From the NCBI GenBank assembly GCA_015486655.1, contig WFRF01000180.1:1-11246 (forward strand): DNA of 11,246 nucleotides. Reading direction: 5' to 3'. Shown in pieces: positions 1-7,723 of the stretch; the stretch's first letter is position 1; each line of letters opens with the position of its first letter. A program made the translations under genes and the position numbers. The notes under the pieces were generated by a model. That model was not told the DNA's origin and did no database searches. It saw nothing but the letters and a program-made list of their open reading frames with translations. This stretch comes from Caldifarciminota bacterium. Lineage in GTDB: Bacteria; Hydrothermota; 32-111; QNBC01.

Positions 1-1
1 G

Positions 2-214
2 GATTTATTTAAAAAAGCGAGTAATTTGTTTAAAAATATCGGACAAAAATTTCATTTGGCGGAAGCTTTATTGGAGTGCGGAAAAATATTAAAAGCAATG
101 AAAAATCCTCATTATGTCAGGTGTTTGAAAGAGGCAATGGATATTTTTGTCAAACTCGGACTGGATTACAAGGTTAAGGAAGTAAAACGGGAGTGTATAA
201 CTTCCGATAATTAG
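2..214 (+). CDS. TPR-repeat protein, C-terminal end only (5' end outside window)
   Basis: The frame is open from the first bases and ends at TAG 212-214, so this is the last 70 codons of a longer gene. A TTG at 26 could be read as a start but has no ribosome-binding site, and the frame continues upstream of it. The visible residues form amphipathic helices with TPR-like spacing: a segment ending in LFKNIG, then an A-E-A-L-L-E-C-G helix, then EAMDIFVKLGL. This resembles the last TPR units of the large cyclase protein that follows (LFSKMK, then A-Y-Y-E-N-A-E, then a closing helix). I infer that the gene is a tandem paralogue of the 631-4587 gene, but only its tail is visible, so any TPR protein remains possible. 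No T-rich terminator follows it directly. Confidence 0.7.
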   Translation, partial: DLFKKASNLFKNIGQKFHLAEALLECGKILKAMKNPHYVRCLKEAMDIFVKLGLDYKVKEVKRECITSDN

Positions 215-306
215 AACGATTAAATAAAGTTGCAAAAGACAGATTTGTACATTTCATTCTTTTTAAAAGTAATGTTTTTATATTTTTTAAAATGGTAAGT
301 ATGGTG

Positions 307-327
307 GGTAAGTGGTATAGACATATT
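307..327 (+). repeat. Dispersed 21-base motif, copy 1
   Basis: Shares 20 of 21 bases with 9419-9439. Its left part, GTGGGTAAGT (304-313), is also identical to 10019-10028. It stands just before the long leader hairpin at 326-356. Confidence 0.6.
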
Positions 328-356
328 TATCAGTTTCATACATTGAAATTGATAGA
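326..356 (+). repeat. 13-bp imperfect hairpin in the leader
   Basis: Bases 326-338 pair with 344-356 around the loop TACAT. Eleven pairs are Watson-Crick and two (333/349 and 327/355) are G-U in a plus-strand transcript; on the minus strand these two become A-C mismatches. This asymmetry slightly favours a role in plus-strand RNA. No T tract follows, so it is not a typical intrinsic terminator. Confidence 0.5.
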
Positions 357-401
357 AATATAAAATGAGAACACCGCAAGAATGATTGTTTACAATATGT
401 C

Positions 402-422
402 ATTCTGAACTTGTTTCAGAAT
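402..422. repeat. Perfect inverted repeat ATTCTGAA-5-TTCAGAAT (REP-like)
   Basis: Bases 402-409 and 415-422 are exact reverse complements separated by CTTGT. The surrounding words (GTCATTCTGAACTTG, TTTCAGAATCTC) resemble dispersed intergenic palindromes that I recall from many AT-rich bacterial genomes. The palindrome is seen directly; membership of a repeat family is from memory. Confidence 0.55.
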
Positions 423-432
423 CTCATTAATG

Positions 433-451
433 CCTTGAATTTTATTCAAGG
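433..451. repeat. Perfect inverted repeat CCTTGAAT-3-ATTCAAGG
   Basis: Bases 433-440 and 444-451 are exact reverse complements with a TTT loop; in RNA, a 7-bp stem with a 5-base loop is more likely. It lies 10 bases after the ATTCTGAA palindrome, giving paired hairpins as in some REP-type repeat units. No T run follows on the plus strand. Confidence 0.5.
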
Positions 452-630
452 TTACATTACTAAATTCCTTCGGAAAGAGGGGACGGCGTAGCAAGGGGGG
501 GGTAAAAGAGCCATACGGGCTTTCCATTGAATTATAATTTCTTGATTCCTGTCTCTTAATCTCGAAGAAACCTTTTAACTACTATTAGATAGTTAATATG
601 TCGGTGCTTTTCTAAGAAGTAAATATAGAG

Positions 631-3600
631 ATGTTTGACAACTCCAATTTAATAATTTATAATTCTAATATGAATTTAGTACCGAAATTTATTGTAAATA
701 ATTATACGAAAGGTAAATTATCCGGACGAATGGATAGTGTAATTCTTTCGATTGACCTTGTCGGTTTTACGAAATTAACTGATAAATTGGCAAAGTCGGG
801 AAAGGCAAGCGTTGAGGAGTTGAGCGACATTATTAATAATGTATTCGGAAAATCCATAGAAATTATTTATAAAAATTACGGGTGGATTTCTTCGTATAAC
901 GGTGATGGTTTTATAGCGGTATTCCCCACTGAAAGATGTTTGAATGCCATTAGATCGGCTAAAGAAATAAGTGATAAAATAAACAACCTTAAAATAAAAA
1001 CAAGATACGGCAAATTTATAATTTCAATTCGAGCCGGATTATCAGAAGGGAAAGTAAATTGGGGTATCGTGAAAACGACCCATGGTAATTACTATTATTT
1101 TTACGGTAAATCTTTTAAGGATGCTGTAAAATCTCAGAAAAACTCAAAACCGGGGCAGGTAATATTAGGTAAAAATATACCGAACATCTGTGGAGATGAC
1201 ATTAAAATTAAGAAATTTAATAATCTTTACGGTTTGGTGAGTATAAATGGTTCAATTCCCACCGACAAGAAAAAGAAAAAAATAGAGATAAGAGGGACAA
1301 AGATTGAGAGGTTTATTCCCACTTCACTAAAGGGGATAGAGAATGGGGGTGAATTCAGATTTATAACATCTGTTTTTTTGTTTTTTAAAAGCCATAAAAA
1401 AAAGGAAGAGATTGAACAATTTGTGGTTAAGGTCTTGGAATTGGTCACCAAATATAAGGGATTCCTTAATAAAATCGATTTTGCGGATAAGGGAAATGTC
1501 ATGCTCATACTTTTTGGAGCCCCGTTGGCTCTTGAGAATCCCGCAATTAATGCAATGGAATTTGCCGATAGAATGAGAATTCAGTTCGGAGAAAATATTA
1601 AGATTGGAGCAACCGAAGGGGTTGCATATACGGGTATTGTGGGAAATGAAAAAAGATGTGAATACACTGCCATCGGTGAGATAGTAAATTTATCTTCAAG
1701 AATCGGAGAAAAAGCGGATTGGGGCGGTGTCAATGTGAGTGAAAGAATATTTAACAGCACAAAAAACAGATTTGATTATGTTTATCTGGGCGGAAGAAAA
1801 TTTAAAGGGATTAACCGCAATATAAAAATATATGACTTGAAAGAGAAACGTTCACTTACCGAAAGAATCTACCCGGGTGAGATTATCGGCAGAAGCAGAG
1901 AAATATTAAAAATAATTACAATTATTAATGAAGCGAATGAAAAAGGGGAAGGTAAAATCATTAATGTTGAGGGAGCCGCTGGCATAGGGAAAAGCCGTTT
2001 ATTAATGGAAGTAAAAAAGAAAATTTCACCGGAGGATTTTTATTGGGCATATTTACCTTGTGACAATATATTAAGGGAGAGTTTAAATCCGTTATCCTAT
2101 TTTATAAAAAAACATTTTATGGTCGAGGAGATTGGAAACTCAGGCGAACTTAAGGAAAATTTCGATAATGTTTATAATGATATATTAAGAAATATAAAAG
2201 ATAACAGATTAAAAAAGGAATTAATAAATTATTATTCTTATTTGGCAAATTTTGCCGGTATAGATGTTGAGGATGATCTATTTTTTGAGACCGATCCCAA
2301 AGAAATTTATAAAAAAACTCTTCACAGTCTCTTAGTTTATTTTAAAGCTCTAAGTTCGTTGAAGACAGTTATAATGGAATTTGAAGATATTCATTGGGTT
2401 GATGATGATACTGTTAACTTTCTTGAATTACTGGTAGAAAATATTAAAGATTTTCCCATTGTTCTTATAATGATTGGTCGATCCGTGGAGAAGGAACAAC
2501 TTAAGAAGATTTACAAAAAAAGTATAGACAGAAAATCAATAAAACTGAAACAGCTGAGTAAAAGAGCATGTAAAGAACTTATAACGGCAGGAATAGGAGC
2601 CCCTGCATCTAATGAGGTTGTCGAATTTATTTGGAATAAAGGTGAAGGGAATCCTTTTTATATGGAACAAATAGCGTTATTTTTGCTTGAGAAAGGGTTT
2701 CTTGACATGAAAAACGGAAGATATGTTTTGAAAAAACGAGATTTTGATGTGCCCGCATCAATTAGCAATATTGTAATGTCAAGAATCGATAAATTGGAAG
2801 CTAATTTAAAGAATGCCGTAAAAAACGCTTCCGTTCTCGGTATGCAATTTTCAATAAGAGTTTTGAGTGCCATGCTAAAAAATAAAATTGATTTATTTGA
2901 TATAAAAAATATTGAGAGTAAAGATATCTGGAAGATTATAAATGAAATGTTTGGGATTTTTAAACATGCTTTGATTCGAGATACCGTTTATAATATGCAG
3001 CTTAAGAAAACATTGAAAAAATTGCATAAAACGGCAGCCGAAGCAATAGAAAATGTATTTCCCGAAGATATTAACAGTCATGTCAGTGAACTGGCATATC
3101 ACTACTATGAAGCTGAGGAATATGATAAGGCAAAAAAATATATGTATATTGCTGCACAAAGAGCATGGGAAGAGTATAGAAACAGCAATGCTCTCGAAAT
3201 GTATGAAAAACTCTTGTACATAGAACATGATAAAAGGAAAGTGCTGGATATAAAACTAAGAATAAGTGAAATTTTCCATCGAACGGGAAAATGGAATCAA
3301 GTGATAGAACTTACGAAAAAAATATTAAAGAGTGCCAAAGAGACGGGTTATAAATTCGCTATGGCAAAGGGATACAAACTTCTGGCGTTAGTTTATGAGG
3401 GAACAGAGAGAGTGGACGAATCGGAAAAACTTGCCAAAGAAGCGATGAAGTTATTTAAAGAAATTGGTAACAACACAGCTTACAGTGACATGCTCAGTAT
3501 TGTGGCAACGATCTATTATCATAGGGCGGAATATGAAAAAGCAATAAAATTATTTAACGAAAAACTGAAACTGGACAAGAAAACAGGGTATAAAAAGGGA

Positions 3601-4587
3601 TATTACAGTGCCCTCAGCAGATTAGGTCTTATTTATTTTGACTTCGGCAAATTCAATATGGCTCTCAAGATGTTTAAAGAAAATTTAGAGTTTGCCGAAA
3701 AATCGGGGAAATTAGATACAATGAGTCATATGTGGGGAAATATAGGACTTATATATTGGAGAGAGAAAGAATACGGTAAAGCAATCGCTAACTTTCAAAA
3801 GGTATTAAAAGTAGCCAGGCAATTGGGGGATGTGCAAAGTGAAGCTGAAGCTAGTAATAACTTGGGAATAGTTTACCAGGAGATGGGGGATTTCGATAAT
3901 GCCATAAAGTATTTGAAATACGGGTATAAATTATGTAAAGAAATAGGTGATAAAGTAACATTGGGATATACGACAGGGAATTTGGGGTTGGTATATTTAG
4001 GCAGAGGCGAATTTGATAAAGCCATATCCAATTTCAATATTACGAAAGAAATTGCAACTGCCACAAATGATCCGTTGAGTAAAGCCATTGCTTTTTTATC
4101 CATAGGAGAGACCTATATGCTTAAAGGAATATATGACCGGGCAAAACGGGAGATAAAGAAAAGCATAGATCTGTTTTCAAAGATGAAAATGTATTATATG
4201 TTATCCAAGGCCTATTATGAAAATGCTGAAATTTCATATCTTTTGGGAAAGGAAAAGCAATCTCAAACACTTTTGGCAAAAACTTATAAAATTCTTCAAA
4301 AATCACCCCGGAACGATATTAAAATCAAGTGTGAAATTCTTGAAAATAAGTTGCTGAAAAATAAAGAAAAAGCTGTTAAAAATTTAGAGAAACTGTTGAA
4401 TAAAACTGACAAAAAAGAGGAAATTGCAGATATCTATTATGCGATTTTCAGCATATCCAAAGATATTAAAATTGCTCGTAAAACATTGAATATGTATAAA
4501 TCTCTTTATAAGGACACTCCGTTGTTTGTCTTTAAAATGCGAATAAATGAAATCGAATCATTTTTAAACGGTGTGAAGAACAGTTAA
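631..4587 (+). CDS. Soluble adenylyl cyclase-like protein: two class III cyclase domains, AAA/NTPase, TPR array
   Basis: Predicted cytoplasmic signalling enzyme making cAMP from ATP; I see no signal peptide or membrane segment. Order: C1 cyclase domain about residues 15-205, basic linker (212-217), C2 cyclase domain about 243-403, NTPase about 415-790, helical stretch, then about eight TPR units of 40 residues from 910 to 1225. C1 carries the two metal Asp (D42 in SIDLVGFT, D92 in NGDGF). C2 lacks the first metal Asp (SVFLFF) but has K287 (ADKGN) and T346 (EYTAIG), the usual adenine-selecting pair, and N353 and R357 (VNLSSR) for transition-state binding. The NTPase has a Walker A motif (GAAGIGKS, 448-455) and EDIHWVDD (585-592). 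This matches the layout of mammalian ADCY10. Start 631 gives the longest frame but has a poor ribosome-binding site; M14 (ATG 670) just before LVPKFI is an alternative. No terminator follows. The activating signal is unknown. Confidence 0.9.
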   Translation: MFDNSNLIIYNSNMNLVPKFIVNNYTKGKLSGRMDSVILSIDLVGFTKLTDKLAKSGKASVEELSDIINNVFGKSIEIIYKNYGWISSYNGDGFIAVFPTERCLNAIRSAKEISDKINNLKIKTRYGKFIISIRAGLSEGKVNWGIVKTTHGNYYYFYGKSFKDAVKSQKNSKPGQVILGKNIPNICGDDIKIKKFNNLYGLVSINGSIPTDKKKKKIEIRGTKIERFIPTSLKGIENGGEFRFITSVFLFFKSHKKKEEIEQFVVKVLELVTKYKGFLNKIDFADKGNVMLILFGAPLALENPAINAMEFADRMRIQFGENIKIGATEGVAYTGIVGNEKRCEYTAIGEIVNLSSRIGEKADWGGVNVSERIFNSTKNRFDYVYLGGRKFKGINRNIKIYDLKEKRSLTERIYPGEIIGRSREILKIITIINEANEKGEGKIINVEGAAGIGKSRLLMEVKKKISPEDFYWAYLPCDNILRESLNPLSYFIKKHFMVEEIGNSGELKENFDNVYNDILRNIKDNRLKKELINYYSYLANFAGIDVEDDLFFETDPKEIYKKTLHSLLVYFKALSSLKTVIMEFEDIHWVDDDTVNFLELLVENIKDFPIVLIMIGRSVEKEQLKKIYKKSIDRKSIKLKQLSKRACKELITAGIGAPASNEVVEFIWNKGEGNPFYMEQIALFLLEKGFLDMKNGRYVLKKRDFDVPASISNIVMSRIDKLEANLKNAVKNASVLGMQFSIRVLSAMLKNKIDLFDIKNIESKDIWKIINEMFGIFKHALIRDTVYNMQLKKTLKKLHKTAAEAIENVFPEDINSHVSELAYHYYEAEEYDKAKKYMYIAAQRAWEEYRNSNALEMYEKLLYIEHDKRKVLDIKLRISEIFHRTGKWNQVIELTKKILKSAKETGYKFAMAKGYKLLALVYEGTERVDESEKLAKEAMKLFKEIGNNTAYSDMLSIVATIYYHRAEYEKAIKLFNEKLKLDKKTGYKKGYYSALSRLGLIYFDFGKFNMALKMFKENLEFAEKSGKLDTMSHMWGNIGLIYWREKEYGKAIANFQKVLKVARQLGDVQSEAEASNNLGIVYQEMGDFDNAIKYLKYGYKLCKEIGDKVTLGYTTGNLGLVYLGRGEFDKAISNFNITKEIATATNDPLSKAIAFLSIGETYMLKGIYDRAKREIKKSIDLFSKMKMYYMLSKAYYENAEISYLLGKEKQSQTLLAKTYKILQKSPRNDIKIKCEILENKLLKNKEKAVKNLEKLLNKTDKKEEIADIYYAIFSISKDIKIARKTLNMYKSLYKDTPLFVFKMRINEIESFLNGVKNS

Positions 4588-4607
4588 AACATCGGAAAAC
4601 TAATTCA

Positions 4608-4636
4608 TTGACTATCAATAAATAATAATATAGAAT
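4608..4636 (+). promoter_or_regulatory. Sigma70-like promoter of the lipoprotein/PLD/aminotransferase operon
   Basis: TTGACT (4608-4613), 17-base spacer, TAGAAT (4631-4636): five of six matches to each consensus box. Transcription would start near 4643, about 20 bases before the ATG at 4662, leaving room for GGAGGT at 4651-4656. It suggests that the operon can be expressed independently of the cyclase gene upstream. Confidence 0.7.
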
Positions 4637-4661
4637 CATTGTAAAATATCGGAGGTATTTA

Positions 4662-5675
4662 ATGAGAAGAATAAAGATCTTATTTGTTTTGATTGCGATT
4701 TTATTTGCGGGATGTATACACAATTCCAAGCAGTTGAATTACCCTATTAACGTAGAGCCCAATATTGAGAATAGTAATGCAATAACAGTTGCCAATCTTC
4801 TGTTTAAAATGAAAGCAAATTCATATAGAAGATTTTATTATAAGTTTGCTCCCGGTGATACGATTGTAGTAAATGCCTGGACGATAAAGGGAGACAATAT
4901 AAGCAATTTTAATGTTGAAATGCTGCCTTTCAATAATGTTTACAATACCTATGCAGCTAAAACGATTCTCAATGAAAAAATCGTTAACAAAAGAAAGGCG
5001 ATTTATAAGTTTACCATTTCAAATACCAGCTTATTTTCCACAAAGATGTATAAACTTATGATATACAGAATACCGAAATTTAAGGCATTTGAAAATTTTA
5101 ATACAACTGTTTATTGGGACACCGTATACGATACGACATACGTAACACAGCGTGAGTCTGTCCTTGTCGACGTGGATTCTACCGTTGAAATTGTGTTAAG
5201 TACGAGGGTTCAACTTCCCCCAATGAAAAAATCATATATGGAGGTAAATTTACCGGAAAACACGCTATTCTGGGTTTATTGGATAGGCGCAACTGGATCG
5301 GAGAAAACTCCTGTTTTTTCCGATAAAAAAATCAATATTCCGCTTCGTTCGTATGCGTTAGGGAAAATTCCCGGGTTAAAGGTTATAAAGAAAGGCGCTC
5401 CTATTGATTATTATTTTATCAGGAGATACACCGATGTCGAAGATTTTATGAACGGGTTTGATTTTAGGTATTTTAAAAGTGGTATTTCCGTGGTTAGTGA
5501 TTATGCAAAGATAGACAGCCCCGCTCACGGGAAATTTTATATAGCATTGCATAATAAAAAGGGAAATGATAAATTTGTGCATGTTAAAATATTTGCTTTA
5601 ATCGGCACACCACACTATGAGTATGATTATATTACTGTTCCGAGGGTACGGGTAAGATATATCCCGCACATGTAG
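4662..5675 (+). CDS. Predicted beta-rich lipoprotein of unknown function
   Basis: The 337-residue product begins with a lipoprotein signal: basic MRRIK, a hydrophobic stretch, and a lipobox ending FAGC with the lipidated Cys at residue 18. Start 4662 is well supported by GGAGGT (4651-4656) five bases upstream. The mature part is rich in alternating hydrophobic/polar strands (for example GDTIVVNAW, DSTVEIVLSTRV, GKFYIALHN, KFVHVKIFALI) and in Tyr, Lys and Asn. This suggests one or more beta-sandwich domains outside the cytoplasm. A segment LPENTLFWVYWIGATG stands out as a likely conserved core. I recognise no catalytic motif and assign no family. It is the first gene of the operon; its TAG is 8 bases before the next ATG. 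Confidence 0.8.
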   Translation: MRRIKILFVLIAILFAGCIHNSKQLNYPINVEPNIENSNAITVANLLFKMKANSYRRFYYKFAPGDTIVVNAWTIKGDNISNFNVEMLPFNNVYNTYAAKTILNEKIVNKRKAIYKFTISNTSLFSTKMYKLMIYRIPKFKAFENFNTTVYWDTVYDTTYVTQRESVLVDVDSTVEIVLSTRVQLPPMKKSYMEVNLPENTLFWVYWIGATGSEKTPVFSDKKINIPLRSYALGKIPGLKVIKKGAPIDYYFIRRYTDVEDFMNGFDFRYFKSGISVVSDYAKIDSPAHGKFYIALHNKKGNDKFVHVKIFALIGTPHYEYDYITVPRVRVRYIPHM

Positions 5676-5683
5676 GGTGAATT

Positions 5684-6538
5684 ATGATTAAGAATATTAG
5701 AAACGTTGTTATTCTTTTTCCTTTCTTATTACTGTCATCCTGCTTTAATACGGCAAAAAGCAATTTAGAGATTTATTTTAGTCCAAATATAAAAAAACAT
5801 TTGATTACGGAAATAAACAGTGCGAAAAATTCTATAGATATTGCCATTTATGTATTTACCGACAGAGACGTAGCAGATGCTCTTAACAGAATAGCTAAGA
5901 GAGGTGTTAAGGTCAGGGTTCTTTTCGGGGAAACGAGTGATCAATTTTCATCTTCCGTTGACGAGTCGTTGGTACCGGAGATAGAGAAGAAAAAAGACGG
6001 TATCCACAAGTTCGAATCGGATGGCATAATGCACAATAAGTTTGCCGTTATAGATGAAAACACGGTAATTACCGGTTCTTACAATTGGACATATTCGGCT
6101 AATGCAAAGAATAATGAAAATCTTATTATAATCAGGGATAACAGCCAAATTGCCCGGAAGTATGAGGATGAATTTACCAGATTATGGAGACGCGGAAGAA
6201 CATTAAAAACCGTAATAGCCAAAGGGAAGGTGAACTTTAATAATCCGGCGGATGTAAAGATGCATGTGGGGGAATATGTAAACGGAGTCGGTATTGTGGA
6301 GAATGTCGGTTATTCCAAGAGAAGCGGTACATACTTTTTGAATTTCGGTGCCGGAAGAGGAGGCTTTACAATCGTTATATTCAGGCGTACAGCTTCCGCC
6401 TACAAGAACAACAGGGGGTCTATATTTAACCTTAAAGGTAAAACCGTAAAGTGTTACGGTAAAATCAAGTACTACAAAAAATACGGTTATGAAATTATTC
6501 TGAATAACTATAAAAACTTGGAGCTGCTCAATGATTAA
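5684..6538 (+). CDS. Lipoprotein-type phospholipase D / Nuc-like protein with OB-like C-terminal domain
   Basis: The 284-residue product has a signal peptide ending LLLSSC (Cys20, probable lipidation) and then a single PLD domain, about residues 27-170. The HKD motif is complete: H117, K119, D124, then G131-S132 and N134, followed by the NNEN segment (143-146) typical of the Nuc subgroup. Proteins with one HKD motif, such as bacterial Nuc and BfiI, work as homodimers and cleave phosphodiesters in DNA or lipids through a phospho-His intermediate. Residues about 189-282 form a separate beta-rich region (GVGIVENV, TYFLNFG, LKGKTVKCYGKIKYY) that looks like an OB fold and suggests nucleic acid binding; this is inference. 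The predicted site is periplasmic or membrane-attached. SD is AGGGTGA overlapping the previous stop; the last 8 bases overlap the next gene. Confidence 0.85.
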   Translation: MIKNIRNVVILFPFLLLSSCFNTAKSNLEIYFSPNIKKHLITEINSAKNSIDIAIYVFTDRDVADALNRIAKRGVKVRVLFGETSDQFSSSVDESLVPEIEKKKDGIHKFESDGIMHNKFAVIDENTVITGSYNWTYSANAKNNENLIIIRDNSQIARKYEDEFTRLWRRGRTLKTVIAKGKVNFNNPADVKMHVGEYVNGVGIVENVGYSKRSGTYFLNFGAGRGGFTIVIFRRTASAYKNNRGSIFNLKGKTVKCYGKIKYYKKYGYEIILNNYKNLELLND

Positions 6539-7670
6539 AATTAATAAGTTTGACGAATCTATGATCAGAAAAATGACAGTCCTCGCCGAAAAATATAATG
6601 CCATTAATCTTGCACAGGGATTTCCCGAACATACCAAGAAGGCAATTATCAATGCGGCAACCAGAGCCATAGAGGAGGATAAAAATCAATATACGGTTAC
6701 ATATGGTCTCAAAGAATTGAGAGAGAAATTAGCAGAAAGAATAAGACAAGAGAGGGATGTCAATATCGGTTATGAAGACATTATAATTACATGCGGAGCA
6801 AGCGAAGGAATTATCGATGCGGTTCTCGGTAATGTGCCGAGAGGCGGCAACGTTATTATCTTTGAACCTATTTATGAGAATTATATTCCGGCTGTACAAT
6901 TAGCCGGTGGGAATATCAAAACAATACCATGGGATAATGGAAAGTTTGATATGGAGCAGCTCACGGAAGTTGTTGAGAGGGGAGATTTCATAATTATAAA
7001 TACGCCCCATAATCCTACTGGCAAAGTATTCTCAAGGGAAGAGTTGTTGCGCATAGCCGATATTGCAAAGAAATACGATTGCATTGTAATAACCGATGAG
7101 ACATATGAATATCTGACATACGAGAAAAAGCATGTATCCATAGCATCTCTGGAAGATATGGGAGGAAGAACGATAACGGTGGGTAGCTTTTCCAAAACAT
7201 ACTCCGTTACGGGATGGAGGATGGGATATATCTACGCAAAAGGACTTTTAATGCAAAATATAAAGAGTGTCCACGACTATTTGACTATATGTGCTCCTTC
7301 GCCTTTTCAATATGCCGCATTGGAATTACTCGATTTACCACATCAATATTATGAAGGGTTTGTGGAGTCTTATAGAAAGAGAAGAGATTTCATGGCGGAA
7401 GAACTTGTGAAGTGCGGGTTTGAGTTCGAGCTTCCCCAGGGGGCTTACTATATATTTGCAAAGCTACCGAAATTTATTGAGATGAATGACATCGATTTTT
7501 GTTTTGATCTGGTTAAAAACGGAGGTGTTGCCCTTGTCCCGGGTTCAAGTTTCTTTTATAAACATGACAATAAACGATATGTTAGATTTTCGTTTTCCAA
7601 AGATATGGATTCTTTAAAAGAAGCAATAAAAAGATTAAATTCCTATCTAAGCAAAAAAACGCGAAAATAG
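6531..7670 (+). CDS. PLP-dependent class I/II aminotransferase
   Basis: The 379-residue length is normal for fold-type I aminotransferases of the aspartate aminotransferase superfamily, which move an amino group between an amino acid and a 2-oxo acid using pyridoxal phosphate. Visible motifs: INLAQGFPE (25-33), CGASEG (88-93), NTPHNPTGKVF with N161, TDETYEY with D189 and Y192, SFSKTYSVTGWRMGY with Schiff-base K222 and R230, and VRFSFS with the carboxylate-binding R352. The INLAQGFP opening is reminiscent of the kynurenine/methionine aminotransferase group (YbdL, MtnE-like), but substrate cannot be settled from sequence. It is cytoplasmic. The ATG is preceded by GGAG at 6520-6523 and overlaps the end of the PLD gene by 8 bases, so translation is probably coupled. 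It is the last gene of the operon and is followed at once by a terminator. Confidence 0.92.
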   Translation: MIKINKFDESMIRKMTVLAEKYNAINLAQGFPEHTKKAIINAATRAIEEDKNQYTVTYGLKELREKLAERIRQERDVNIGYEDIIITCGASEGIIDAVLGNVPRGGNVIIFEPIYENYIPAVQLAGGNIKTIPWDNGKFDMEQLTEVVERGDFIIINTPHNPTGKVFSREELLRIADIAKKYDCIVITDETYEYLTYEKKHVSIASLEDMGGRTITVGSFSKTYSVTGWRMGYIYAKGLLMQNIKSVHDYLTICAPSPFQYAALELLDLPHQYYEGFVESYRKRRDFMAEELVKCGFEFELPQGAYYIFAKLPKFIEMNDIDFCFDLVKNGGVALVPGSSFFYKHDNKRYVRFSFSKDMDSLKEAIKRLNSYLSKKTRK

Positions 7671-7705
7671 AAAAGGAGAGGAAAACTTTCTCTCCTTTTG
7701 TTTTT
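7671..7705. terminator. Intrinsic terminator, probably bidirectional
   Basis: AAAAGGAGAG (7671-7680) pairs perfectly with CTCTCCTTTT (7690-7699), followed by G and five T (7701-7705). It starts on the base after the aminotransferase stop and lies 19 bases beyond the 3' end of the convergent lipoprotein gene. On the minus strand the stem is followed by CTATTTT, so it may stop both transcripts. Confidence 0.85.
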
Positions 7706-7723
7706 CCGTTTATGCTTATTCCA

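Larger units (their letters stand above)
215..630. other. 416-base non-coding stretch: hairpins, G8 tract, dispersed repeat
   Basis: I find no convincing gene here. In order it holds: AT-rich DNA (to about 295); a copy of a short motif also found at 9419-9439 (307-327); a long imperfect hairpin (326-356); a perfect 8-bp inverted repeat (402-422); a second perfect 8-bp inverted repeat (433-451); a locally GC-rich segment with a run of eight G (495-502); and an AT-rich run into the cyclase start. GGAAAG at 472-477 can pair with CTTTCC at 520-525, in competition with a small TTCC/GGAA hairpin at 465-475. A weak promoter candidate is TTCATA (335-340), 18 bases, TATAAA (359-364). If the cyclase is transcribed from it, its leader would be about 260 bases. 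Confidence 0.6.

Noticed and set aside
1261..1290. A-rich run in the cyclase linker as a programmed frameshift site
   Set aside because: The frame stays open through both cyclase domains, the NTPase and the TPR array, so no shift is needed; the Lys run simply encodes a basic linker.
2893..3228. 111-codon minus-strand frame inside the cyclase gene
   Set aside because: Shadow of the TPR-linker coding sequence; hydrophobic only because it is antisense to Lys/Glu-rich helices.
6203..6670. 155-codon minus-strand frame across the PLD/aminotransferase junction
   Set aside because: It lies opposite two well-supported genes and has no independent support.
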